A DNA stretch of 64,000 bases. Origin: Aspidapion aeneum (lineage: Eukaryota > Arthropoda > Insecta > Coleoptera > Brentidae). The notes below the pieces were generated by a model, which was not told the origin of the DNA, did no database searches, and saw only the letters and a program-made list of their open reading frames with translations. The DNA lies in contig OY755047.1 of assembly GCA_963576565.1 (NCBI GenBank), positions 3,275,501-3,339,500 on the forward strand. Reading direction: 5' to 3'. Below are positions 43,838 to 53,825 of the stretch, one piece after another. The position numbers were made by a program, and so were the translations under genes. Position 1 is the stretch's first letter. Each line of letters opens with the position of its first letter.

Positions 43838-43983
43838 CATAAATTTTCCGTCTTTTTCTGCTCCAGAAAGTTTTTTGAATGGAACTTTCAACCTTATTCC
43901 CGAACTCCATGCAACCGTCCCGGATTTAGACACAGGAATTGACTTCATTTTCAAAACTTTAAAGCCTTTACAATGGACCGTTT
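43838..43983 (-). CDS. Possible internal exon of an unknown gene
   Basis: Minus strand: TTGATTTATAG (acceptor-like, AG at 43985-43984), then an open stretch reading TVHCKGFKVLKMKSIPVSKS and GTVAWSSGIRLKVPFKKLSG, AEKDGKFM, followed by GTAGGTATAG (donor-like). The frame stays open a little beyond into IESFFLNF before stopping. Composition is less AT-biased than the surroundings and the peptide looks protein-like, but I recognise no family. It could also be a transposon fragment or chance. There is no neighbouring exon that I can identify. Confidence 0.22.
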
Positions 43984-45697
43984 CTATAAATCAAGTTTTA
44001 AAAGAAGTTAAATCGAAAAAAGACACAAATATAAGGTAGCTGTCCCAATTAAGGCCACCAAGTTTTGTTTCATATGGGCATAGTTTTATTTTTGTTCTTG
44101 ATGAACATTTTTTTTGTGAGATAATGCCGAAATGTGTTATTTACAACTGTTTTTGGTGCACCTGGCCTTGGATTGTTTGCTAAGGCTAATCCGTCCACGC
44201 TTGAATTATCCATACTAACGAGAAACTGTCGACTTCTGTGGTGATTCTTTACCGAACACAAAAATCAACTCGGCAAAGCATTCTTGTTGAGATTATTTTC
44301 TAATTTAATTACTTTTATATATGACACCCTGTATATTTTTAAAACCTTTTCCCTTAAGGAATCGAAAGGGCATCCCTGTCCTTTGTCCTTAAAATCAAAG
44401 CTTTGAGCTTTTGTAACAAAAAAATTAAATCTGTGGCCTGCGCTATTGAAAATGCAAAAACTAATTAACAAAAATAATTAAAAACATGACATTTATTGCC
44501 CAATAGCTCTTTTTTAAATTTATGAAAGCAGTTACCAAAGTTAGGCGCATTTGTGCAGCTTTAAAAAACACACAAATTTTAAAAAAGTAGAAAGTGAGAA
44601 AAAAATTATACTCTATTCACTGATCAATGAAAAAATATTTTTTTTTCGATTCTCGTCAAAATACAATTTGTAATATGTCAATACCAAAGCATCCAGAATG
44701 TTGAAAAATCCAATGAGCTTCCAACTTTTGATGCTGTTCGGTTCAGAAATGATCACTTATGGTGTGTGTTAAATTTTATACCGTTTTTGTGTTTAGTTTT
44801 TTTTATATGACGTTTCAAAGTTCACGTTAAAAGGCGGGAAAAAGAATGTTTTTCGCTAAATTTTTAAGGGGTGGATATGATATATGCTTTTTAGCTAATT
44901 TGATTGCGCTGAATTCAAATCTGCGTTTATTTTTCTAATATCTCTTTTTGTTCGAGTTATGATAATTAAAACATTTAATATGCAGACCTTTTTTAAAAAA
45001 TCATAAAAAATCAGTACATCCAGATAACTTAGATTTTGTTGATCCGTTCCGTTAATAAAAGATCATAATAACGTAAAAAGAATATGACGCGTCATTATTT
45101 CGATGGACTCGTATTTGATAGCTCTACGGAAACGACCTATTTTTGTTGCATTTTGACGGTTTTTTTTTCATTGTCTCAAAAACCGTTTTGCTACAGCAAA
45201 CCCAATTACAGATTTGAAATCAGGAGGGCCGAGTTAGTTAAGAAACATATGTCACATGTCAATATTCAAAATTTTAACAGTGAAAAAATTTTTTAGAACT
45301 ACTGCGATATATATTTTAAATACCCTGTATATTTATAATTCTAAAAAGCAGTAAGGGCAATATGTCATACTAACTTAACTTTATTATTTATATATCCCTT
45401 CTTGATCCAAGGGGTCAAAATAAGAATAAATCAGCTTTTCGTGGCGTATAAAATACAGCTGAAAGCTGGGCGTAGCTGAGCGAGCTTAAATGTAGCTGAA
45501 ATAGAAAAATATGTTTCCGGGCATGTGCCACGCTTCTCGGCTTTAAAATTTGGTAATACTTTTACTCTGTATATATTTCTCTTTCCATATTGCGGTAACA
45601 GGTGTTTTCCGGTCTCGAAAAATATTGGAAAAGATGTATTTGATAATTGAAAGTAAAAAAAGGTCGTTTTTATTCTTCACTCTTCTCACCATAATAC
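43984..45697. other. No gene seen
   Basis: AT-rich. ACACCCTGTATATTTT (about 44326) and ATACCCTGTATATTTAT (about 45321) are end-like words in the same orientation. Short frames here show no motifs. Confidence 0.35.
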
Positions 45698-46466
45698 TTA
45701 ACCCTTAACTGACGTGGTGACATTTTGGAACACAAACCACGTTGTGGGGTCTCTGGGACTCCAATTTTTTTTACAACAAATAATGACAGTTAGTGACACT
45801 ATTTTAATTTTCTTTTATTTTGGATTGAAAATGGTGTTTTATAAAAAACGCTAATGAAGAAAATTAACTTTATTATAATATAAAAGAAAAAGAGGAATCT
45901 TTTTAAAAAAAAACAAGTAAAAAAAAACTTTTTTTCTAAATGCCTGGACAACCTTATGCCATTAAACTTCGAAGTATCCAACTGTAGTGGCTCTTTGTTT
46001 ATAGTATGTACCTGCAAAAAAAAAAAAAATATATATATATATATTGGACAAAATAGTAAAATATAACCTAATTAAGATCAATCCCACCCAAATAAAAATT
46101 TAGAATGCTAGTAATATTAAAATAGTATTCACATGACAGTACCTAGTATAAGGTCTGGGAAGACATAAAGGCTGCATCACCACACAGCCATTATTATGAA
46201 TTTTTAATATGATGAATGGTTGATATGGTCAGAAAATAGTAGATATTAGGCATTGTTTATTACCGATTATTAACATTATTATTACAGATTTTTTTATTCC
46301 TAGTATATATTACTGATATGTTAAATAAGAACCACTGCTTTGTCAATGAATAATTTCTTTTCTGACAATAAAGCTTATTTTTGATTGATTGATTGATATT
46401 TGATTTTTAAAAGTTACCTACCAATAACAAAAATCTGCAAAAGTTACTTACTATGATTTTTCCCAT

Positions 46467-46802
46467 TCATTCACTTTCATCAACATCAACGACACACTTT
46501 CGGCAGATTTTCTTAATAAATTGCAGGCAGATTGGCTTCTTGCATTTTGTACATAAATAAGAAGTCTCTCTCAGTAATTTTGGGTTGCAACGTGAGCAGT
46601 ATTTTCTTGCGTTTCTAGGTAGAACTTCAGGCTCTTCGTCATTATTTGGTTCGGATTCATGTTCACTGAGAATGTATTCACTCTCTTTGACACTATCTTC
46701 TTCCAGATCAGAGAAATCGCTGCCCCATTCATCATACCACGCCTGAACAGTTTCTTCAAACTCGGAATCACCCGATCGCACTATTTTCCGACGAGTTGCC
46801 AT
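46467..46802 (-). CDS. piggyBac-derived 111-aa protein: acidic N-terminus fused to Cys-rich domain
   Basis: An intact frame from ATG (46802) to TGA. Residues 1-55 (MATRRKIVRSGDSEFEETVQ...) are acidic with repeated D/E/S clusters, like piggyBac transposase N-termini. Residues 65-105 hold a zinc-ribbon-like set: YCSRC, then SYLCTKCKKPICLQ, then KKICRKC, corresponding to the C-terminal cysteine-rich domain that binds the element's ends in piggyBac. A His usual after the fifth Cys appears to be Phe (CLQFIKK). The entire DDD catalytic core (about 400 residues) is missing, so it cannot cut DNA. The ORF could be a chance survivor of deletion, or a protein that still binds element ends and competes with active transposase. 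The second is inference. Confidence 0.72.
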   Translation of the reverse strand: MATRRKIVRSGDSEFEETVQAWYDEWGSDFSDLEEDSVKESEYILSEHESEPNNDEEPEVLPRNARKYCSRCNPKLLRETSYLCTKCKKPICLQFIKKICRKCVVDVDESE

Positions 46803-46962
46803 TTCTCAAAAAAGTCATGAAAACTACGTTGTGGGGTCCCAGGGACTACCGGGCGGTCTGTTCGCAAGTTCAAACGTGACTAACAGTTTCGTCGCACTAG
46901 AATGATGTTGTTGAGCACATAGTAGGAAGGTACTTTTTTTTTTTTTTGTCAAACACACTGTG

Positions 46963-47004
46963 TTTTTTTTATTACAATCTAGTCAGATTGTAATAAAAAA
47001 AAAA
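46963..47004. repeat. Perfect hairpin in the piggyBac-like element
   Basis: TTTTTTTTATTACAATCT, the loop AGTC, then AGATTGTAATAAAAAAAA. It is an 18-bp palindrome with a 4-base loop, about 160 bp upstream of the ORF start. Confidence 0.75.
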
Positions 47005-47156
47005 CAAGGTAGTTAGGTACTTAAAAGCGCGTAGCGCTAAGATGAAAAAGGACAGATACATTTATGTTCGTATAGTTCTGGGAGTCCCTGGGACTCCACA
47101 ACGTCGGTTAAGGGTTAAATACTCAAATAAAGATAATAAAAAAAAATTTAATAAAA

Positions 47157-47347
47157 AATTTACTTGTATGTACTAGTCGCATTTGAGTACAAAATTGATA
47201 GGTATACCTATAATGTACGACATGCTTCAACTTTTAGTTTTGATGCCCAAACCACACTTACGAAGTTATACTGTTTTTGTATTTTCATGAATCAGGTTAT
47301 TGGGTAATTTTGTACCCAACTGCGACTAGTAGTTACAAGTAAATTTA
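47157..47347. mobile_element. 191-bp inverted-repeat MITE
   Basis: The left arm 47157-47197 (AAATTTACTTGTATGTACTA, GTCGCATTTGAGTACAAAAT) and right arm 47306-47347 are inverted copies with about five mismatches. The centre of about 110 bp is unique. The element lies just outside the piggyBac boundary. No target duplication is clear. Confidence 0.7.
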
Positions 47348-47815
47348 GCAGTTGGGTGTTTTTTTATTTATTTATTTTTTTATTAACAGAATTACTTTCA
47401 ACTTTCCTAAAATTTAGGGGTTCATACGCTACAATATTCCTTAAATTTTTGATATTCTCTAACCACTTCAGGGGAGCCTAAATTTAATTGGAGAATGGTA
47501 TATATGGTAAAGATAAACACAGGAAAGCTATATTTAGCGATAAATCCCTCTATGTACTTTGGTCTAATTATGAAATACGAATTTTGCTTTACATAGGTAA
47601 TATCCTTTTGGTATCAATCAAAAATCCTGGTAAATATTTTTTTTTAAGTTTAAAACATGTTAACGATAATTAAGCCTCTTTATTTCCTGTGGACTACCCA
47701 TACAATGGATACAGCAGATAAAAATATAAGCTTGAATATGATCTACACTAAAACTAAAATCATAAAAAACATAAATAATAAGATATTACGAACAGACAAC
47801 GACAAACCAAGCAAA
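47348..47815. other. No gene seen
   Basis: AT-rich, with short frames at 47488-47902 that lack motifs. The second of these reads into the next LINE fragment. Confidence 0.35.
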
Positions 47816-47825
47816 AATGAAACAA

Positions 47826-48182
47826 GTAGAAATGGAAAGTGTCGAAATCGATGCAATAAGAAGATCAATGAGAATATCTATAACATATCACATAACAAAT
47901 AAGATCATAAAAGAATGAATGGGAATCGAGGGAAGCATAACGGATGACATCACTAAAAGACAACTGATATGGCACGGCCATGTACAACGGATGAACGAGA
48001 AAAGATTACCAAAGCAGGTTCTAGAATGGCAACCAATAGGGCGCAGAAAAAGAGGGCGTCCTAAACTAGAATGGCAACAGTCAATCCAAAGATGAGTAAA
48101 AAAACCTGACAGAAGGTGATTGTCGAAGGAGGTGGAGAATAGGAGCCGGACAACGTAGAAAAACGTTCTAAACCGATATAGT
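47826..48182 (+). pseudogene. RTE-like LINE 3' end fragment
   Basis: Begins in the segment for MESVEIDAIRRSMRIS and runs through HGHVQRMNEKRLPKQVLEWQ, GRRKRGRPKLEWQQSIQR to the family 3' end (GACAACGTAGAAAAACGTTC, then GATATAGTAAAGTAAAAG). Frameshifts and a deletion near 48094. It is 5'-truncated, as is usual for LINE insertions. Confidence 0.85.
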
Positions 48183-48419
48183 AAAGTAAAAGTTAAAGTA
48201 AAAAGTAAAAGTTTATTCAGTAAAAAAGAAAAAATACATACATTGCTTAAAGTTAGATATACAGTATACTGAATGAATGTGCACAATGGTTTCTTCAGAA
48301 ACTGTGCGTGCACTTAATTTAAATATATACTTAAAGCCTAATTAGTTTCTTCAAACTAGGTTTGGTATAATATATTGCTATTTTTATGTATTTTTAAAAT
48401 TAAATGGTATGTTGTGATA

Positions 48420-48689
48420 TTATGTTAGAAACCATTTTATATCATTAGCCAATAACCAGTTATTCAGCTTATTTTTAATTCTGTTGAATGGCTTATCCCT
48501 TAGATCCCTAGGCAGCATGTTATAGATTTTGGGCATTGTGTATGGTAGACTTTTTTGACACTTAGCAAGTTTGACATTAGGTATAGAGGCAGTATTATTA
48601 CTTATTTGCCTAGTATTAGTTTGATGCTTAAATAATTCTATATACTTTCTGTTTTTAGACATAAATCTTACAACTGTTTTTATATACAA
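48420..48689 (-). pseudogene. LINE family C, ORF2 C-terminus
   Basis: MYIKTVVRFMSKNRKYIELF, KHQTNTRQISNN, ASIPNVKLAKCQKSLPYTMP, KIYNMLPRDLRDKPFNRIKN, KLNNWLLAND. The Y-N-T-R, QxSxxYxxPKIYNxLPxxLR and KLKxWLL pattern is the usual C-terminus of CR1/Jockey-like LINE ORF2. It stops naturally. Upstream coding lies beyond the R insertion at 50008. Confidence 0.8.
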
Positions 48690-48696
48690 TTTGTAT

Positions 48697-50007
48697 CAGG
48701 GCCTGGCGTGTGACAGTGGTACTGTCACCTCAAGTGGCCAAGGCTTAAATGTTGTAAGCTACCAACTTAGGCTACAACTTATATAAATTATAACTGATTA
48801 AATGTTACTATATGTTATTAAATTTACACGATCTCGAAAGGGAATTTGGCGGTTCTTGGAGGAAAAGTATGCTATAAACGTTTTTCTCAAATGTATAACT
48901 AATAGGATAATCATACATACCTTTTCAATTTTCTTCTTGCAGCTTCACACTTTCACTTCTAACATTTATTATTTAAATATCAAATTTTTACTACCATTGA
49001 ACTTTTATATTCAAATATTCACACTTCTTAAACTTTTAGGTTTTATAAACCTTTTATATATTTGTTGTAAATATATATATTTATCAACATCTTAAACGTT
49101 GATTGAATGAGTGAAACTATTCAATCAACTGTTTAATTTACTTAATATTACTGTTTAGGTTTGGGATATGTTATTAATTAAAAATGCCGATTTTAGGGCA
49201 ACGAATGGTTTGTATTTTGTTGATAAAAAACCATAAAACAGTTAAACACATTATTTCAAAACACTGGAAACAGTAATAATTAATGACTTTACAATCAATA
49301 AACTCTAAAAGAAAAGACCAAAATAATTATGAATATTAAAGTTAACAGTTTTATACAATGTTAAAATAATTGATAAATTTCCCCAGTTGAAATAAAACCC
49401 CCCCTTAAGAAGTGTTAATGAAAGTGTACCGTACTAGGCAAAGGCAAACTAAAAAGTAAAATCCCTGACGACTTTCGAAAGTTTCAATACCCCGCTCTCT
49501 AGACATTCTCAGTTTGCCGCTAGCTGATTGGGCTAAATCTAAGCTTTCTTTAACGGATTTCTTCCACCACTCTTCTCTACAGACACTCTTGGTTGCCGTG
49601 GTTTGAATCTTAAGCTCTCTCGCATTGGCGAGAAAGACAAAGAGACAAAATACCACCGCAATTCAAAGATGCGTGGATTTAGAAATTCGGTAAAGTTTAA
49701 ATCTTACAGTGTGTTCCTTAAAAGTTGAAAATAGTTTACCAAATTTGTTTCCAGTTACAAAATATGAATTATGTTGATGTTAGTGGCTCAAAGGACATAT
49801 TAGCCGAATACAACTTTTATTAAAATACAGCGAACCTGAAAACATGCCTAAAAACAAGTCGCCGAGTTGCCATAAATTTTACTTAATCTTAACCTAGTCT
49901 TGCATATAATTAATGCTTGTTGATGTCAAAACAATATTTAATTAAAAATCTTTAAAAACTTATAAATGGCAAAAATACCATTTATGCTCAAATCCCGTTT
50001 TGTTACA
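48697..50007 (+). repeat. Dispersed repeat R, copy C
   Basis: The longest copy (1311 bp), from CAGGGCCTGGCGTGTGACAG to CGTTTTGTTACA. It interrupts LINE family C. The host sequence either side is ACAATTTG (48687-48694) and ACAAATTG (50005-50012), which match at seven of eight positions. The minus-strand 83-codon frame at 49405-49656 (EEWWKKSVKESLDLAQSASG) is not conserved as a frame in the other copies. Confidence 0.78.
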
Positions 50008-50640
50008 AATTGATTACATCTTAGTATTTTAGCCTCACTAAATAAAGCATCAGTAGGAAATCGTTTGGTTTTATTTAGCATTACTTTTAGTATGTACTTT
50101 TGTGTATTGAACAATGGTGTAAGTACAGTTTTGCCAGCCGCCCCCCAAGCACCAATACAGTATCCCATTATGGACTCAACTAATGCGTAGTAAACCGTTT
50201 TTAACATTTTTATATTCATTATCTTTCGGAGTTGGTAGAATTTAAATATTAATTTTCTAATTTTACTGGTCACATATTCTATGTGTAAATGCCATTTTAA
50301 ATTGGGATCTAACATTACACCCAGATATTTAACCTTTTGAGCTTTTGTGATTTTTAGTGTACATTGGCATTGGAGACCAGCTTGACAATTGCTGGTGAAT
50401 GGTTATGTCGGTAATTGGTGATTCATTTGTTTTAGTTGTTGTAAAACAAATAAAATTTGACTTATCCACATTTAAAGTTAAAAGACTTGTGTCAAACCAC
50501 GCTTTTATTTTTTTGAGAACCTGCTCTGCTTTGGTTTGAAGTTTGAGTAATAATGAATACACAAATCGCTTCAGTGAAAATGTAAAAAATATAATAAACT
50601 CGTGGATACAAAGTTGAGACTCATAAAAACTTGGGCCATT
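50008..50640 (-). pseudogene. LINE family C, RT to post-RT region
   Basis: From 50640 downwards: LQTKAEQVLKKIKAWFDTSL, LTLNVDKSNFICFTTTK (post-catalytic RT motifs), a frameshift near 50330, then VKYLGVMLDPNLKWHLHIEY, VTSKIRKLIFKFYQLRKIMN, LKTVYYALVESIMGYCIGAW, GAAGKTVLTPLFNTQKYILK, TDALFSEAKILRCNQ. The order is typical of the LINE RT thumb and downstream region. The open frame at 49938-50315 runs on into repeat R, adding an unrelated tail. Confidence 0.85.
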
Positions 50641-50652
50641 AGGGACTCGAAA

Positions 50653-50998
50653 TGGATGCAATAAGAAGATCAATGAGAATATCTACACAGATCACATAAG
50701 AAATGAGATCATAAAAGAAAGAATGTTAATTGAGGGAAGCATAGCGGATGACATCACTAAAACACAACTGATATGGTACGGCCATGTACAACGGATGAAC
50801 GAGGAAAGATTACCAAAGCAGGTCCTAGACTGGCAACCAATAGGGCGCAGAAAAAGAGTCCGTCCTAAATTAGAATGGCAACAGTCAATCCAAAGATCAA
50901 TAAGTTAAAAAAACCTGACAGAAGGTGATTGTCAGTATCGAAGGAGGTGGAGAATAGGCGTCGACCAACGTAGAAAAACTTTCTAAACCGACATAGTA
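50653..50998 (+). pseudogene. RTE-like LINE 3' end inserted in LINE family C
   Basis: Starts at the DAIRRSMRISTQITxEM segment and ends at the family 3' terminus, ACCGACATAGTAATA. The open part at 50723-50908 reads MLIEGSIADDITKTQLIWYG, HVQRMNEERLPKQVLDWQPI, GRRKRVRPKLEWQQSIQRSI. The insertion is flanked by an unusually long duplication of host sequence (50547-50650 and 50996-51129). Confidence 0.88.
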
Positions 50999-51129
50999 AT
51001 AATGAATACACAAATCGCTTCAGTGAAAATGTAATAAAATTAATAAATTCCATTTTCTTTTCTTTATGATTGCAAATAACTCCTGGATACAAAGTTGAGA
51101 CTCATAAAAACTTGGACCATTAGGGACTC

Positions 51130-51408
51130 AAGCTGTTTCCTTTCCAAATATCCGTCGAGCAAACTTTAAAAAAAGATTCATAAAATGACGTACGAGGTAT
51201 ATTTGTCTGTGTCATACAGCAAGAAACTGTAATAAAGATAATTTAGTGGAATTTTTCTCTTTTTCCTTGCCTCTATGTGAACAGGATCTTTTATTGTTTT
51301 TTTTTGCTCTCGTTCTTAACCTACTTTGTTTCTTAAATAGCCTTTTTTTAAAATCATCAGTGTGGGAGTATTCATATAATAAAAAAAAATTATATCGCTG
51401 TTTCATAA
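51130..51408. other. No gene seen
   Basis: AT-rich spacer. The two opposing short frames are lysine- or phenylalanine-rich chance frames. Confidence 0.35.
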
Positions 51409-51620
51409 TAAACATTTTTTACAAAAAATAAAAAATCGCCTTCTCCACAAGTGCTCCACCCTCTCTTCATGCATCGAACCTAAAAAGTTTCATCAGCAGG
51501 AGGGGCCTCGCATGTGCTACACGGAGCCCCTGCTGATGAAACTTTTTAGGTTCGGTGCATGAAGAAAGGGTGGAGCACTAGTGGAGAAGACGATTTTTTA
51601 TTTTTTGTAAAAAATGTTTA
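51409..51620. repeat. Large near-perfect hairpin, ~93-bp arms
   Basis: Left arm from TAAACATTTTTTACAAAAAA to CATCAGCAGGAGGGGC and right arm from GCCCCTGCTGATGAAAC to TGTAAAAAATGTTTA, with about five mismatches or small gaps and a loop of about 22 bases. Interior words GTGCTCCACCCT, GAACCTAAAAAGTTTCATCA. If transcribed it would give a long, nearly fully paired stem. It probably derives from a foldback MITE. Confidence 0.88.
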
Positions 51621-51843
51621 CTTAAAATTTATTGTAAACCATGTGGGAATTCATTAACTGATCCTAATTACAGTTTAAAATATAGATTGCTAAATTTAAT
51701 TGATTTTAATATGTTTCGTTCCCAAATGAGTTTTTAGGTATAAAGAGGACAAAATTAAATCAAACACGTATTTAATTAAAATGATTGTGAAATGTGGAGT
51801 TAACTTTTTAGTATAACATTCTTAAAATAATGAGAAAACTGTA

Positions 51844-52249
51844 CACGGTAAAAAATTTTGTCTACAATATAAACACGTTCTTTTACTAAATAAATTGTTT
51901 TACCTTAAAACAATTTGTTTTGAATTAAAATATTTCTTTTTAGTTCAATGCAGCATTTAATCTTGAAGTGAGACTTTACTTTTCTTATTTAATTGTTTTG
52001 TTTCAGTATACTCGATTTTGTAACAAAGAAAATTGTCTTCATATAAGTAATATTTTGCTTCCATAGAAAGGATGCCTTAGAATAATTCAGTTCCAATTTA
52101 AAATAAAATAATTTCTGTTTTACATTAAAATAAAGAGAAAGACATCTTTGTGCTAAATAAAGAACATTTTCTCTTGGTGAATAGGAAAGCACATATTATT
52201 TTACTTCAAAGCAATTTGCTTTGATCTAAGACAATTTTTTTTTACAGTG
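51844..52249 (-). mobile_element. CACGG MITE, copy 2 (reversed)
   Basis: Ends CACGGTAAAAAATTTTG and TTTTTTTTTACAGTG, with TA on the left and TC on the right, so one flank has changed. The interior matches the copy at 26794-27192 in reverse. No coding. Confidence 0.82.
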
Positions 52250-52740
52250 TCATTTACTACAGCTTTAACTGAGAAAATCTTTTCAAACTCAGATTCTCCA
52301 CCTCCATGATGTTGACCCCTATGACAGACAAACACAAAAAGCCTTTTTCCTCGAGGTTACTAGTCACTCATTTAAGTTACTCGAAATGACGTCACGGTTA
52401 CTCGGAGTAACCGCTGTATGACGTCAGACAGTCAGCTGTGGATGACATTTCCAATTGTTTGTTTTTGCTTTTACCAGCAATTTCCGAAATGAAGAAAATA
52501 ATTCATTGTTTCCACCAATGCATGCCCACCCCGATTCAAAAAACGTATCACGGGCCATGGATTTGCACGTTTTTTGAATCAGGGTAGAGACAGGGTGCTC
52601 CTTTGGTATTCTGTAGTAAGGCCGCAGTACCACAGAACACCAAAGGCAGTACATTTTAAGACTAGTTGCAGTTGAATTGATTTAGTCCCAACTTCAAGGG
52701 ATGTGCTTCATTTTCTACCGTTACCAAACATAATTCGTTG

Positions 52741-52798
<58 letters not shown>

Positions 52799-53404
52799 TC
52801 AAACATTTTGAAAAAAAAAACAAAAAAAACGATCTTAACCTCAAAATATTTCAGCAACCACGTCTGCTAGGCTGGTTACACTGTGTGGTTGCACGTGACG
52901 TCATAGTTAGTGTTACTCAGCGAAGAAAAACAGAAAACGAGTAACCAGGTTACCTGGTAACTTGTAGTTACTGCGAGGAAAAAGGCTTAAAGACTTTATA
53001 AATTTCGTTTATAAATCATTTTTAACAATTTCTAAAAAAAAACTGTACGCCTATGTACTGTCTCATAAAATACGCCATTGGGGGTAAGGAATTATCGTAA
53101 AGAATAGCTCCCTGAAACAAATTATATGTAAATATCTGTGGCAGTTTTTCTTGTTTTTTCCCTTAGGCCTCCATACTTCGAATTAAGACAAATGGAAATA
53201 AACAAAAAAAGAAACACAAAAACACAAAAACAAAAAACAATTTTGATTAATTTTAGAAAAACGTTTTTTGAATATTTTTTTAGAGGGTGTTCTTAGAAAA
53301 CATGCTAATATTTAGAAAGGTTTGGTTTGGATAAATAATTATATCCTAAACGTCTTTTGAGATCTATCTATCTATTCTATCTATTTATATATATATGTAT
53401 ATAT
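52250..53404. other. No gene seen; (TA)n microsatellite
   Basis: Contains a TA dinucleotide array at about 52743-52793. The block 52515-52600 is related to 37841-38094. The GTTACTCG words near 52375-52410 and 52930-52960 repeat. No gene is supported, and the frames across the TA run are artefacts. Confidence 0.5.
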
Positions 53405-53825
53405 CTATCGGTTTCACAACGTTCTACGTCTTCCGATACCCAATCTCCACTCATTTCTGTTTGCCCATAATTCATCATCTAGGCCTCTTATTCTTATTTC
53501 ACTGTCTATTCCTTCTCTCAAGCTTCTCCTTGGCCGTCCTCGTTTTCTTCGGCCAGTTGGTTTCCATTGTAGTATTTGTTTAGGTAGTCTTTCATCATTC
53601 ATTCTTTGTACATGTCCGTACCACACCAGTTGTTTTGTTCTGATATTATCCACTAAAGTACGTTCACCCACTGTCATAATTTCTCTTATTCTTTGATTTG
53701 TAACTCTTTCTCTTTTTGATTTTTCTGCTGCTCTTCTCCAATAGTCCATCTCCGTAGCGGAAAACATTTTTTCTGTTCTATCCTTGATTGGCCATACTTC
53801 TGAGCCGTAAGTAATATTCATTCAT
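53405..53825 (-). pseudogene. RTE-like LINE ORF2 C-terminus, third variant
   Basis: A 135-codon frame from 53821: NITYGSEVWPIKDRTEKMFS, ATEMDYWRRAAEKSKRERVT, NQRIREIMTVGERTLVDNIR, TKQLVWYGHVQRMNDERLPK, QILQWKPTGRRKRGRPRRSL, REGIDSEIRIRGLDDELWAN, RNEWRLGIGRRRTL. This is a full RTE-type C-terminus and reads openly, so it may be a younger copy than the others. It starts in the segment normally written LLYGxExW. The RT proper is absent, and the sequence upstream belongs to another LINE family. Confidence 0.85.

Larger units (their letters stand above)
45702..47114 (-). mobile_element. Internally deleted piggyBac-like element
   Basis: The 1413-bp element is bounded by TTAA on both sides (45698-45701 and 47115-47118), the piggyBac target. 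Its ends are CCCTTAACTGACGTGGTG and, reversed, CCCTTAACCGACGTTGTGG. Sub-terminally, TCTCTGGGACTCC and its counterpart GGAGTCCCAGGGACTCC recur near both ends and again just upstream of the ORF start (GGTCCCAGGGACTACC). It encodes one short ORF (46467-46802). Also inside are an AT dinucleotide run (about 46029-46045), a LINE-like tail with TTGA repeats (about 46365-46397) and a hairpin at 46960-47004. Confidence 0.93.
48183..51129 (-). mobile_element. LINE (family C), split by two insertions
   Basis: Minus-strand LINE whose 3' end is an AAAGTAAAAGT-type simple tail at 48183-48222 (plus strand). Coding pieces lie at 48420-48689 and at about 50008-50640. Repeat R copy C (48697-50007) sits between them, and an RTE-like fragment (50653-50998) lies further 5', flanked by a duplicated piece of this LINE. 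The class is probably CR1- or Jockey-like by its C-terminal motif. Confidence 0.75.

Noticed and set aside
52662..52944. Frames with IYIYIY runs
   Set aside because: Produced by the TA dinucleotide array.
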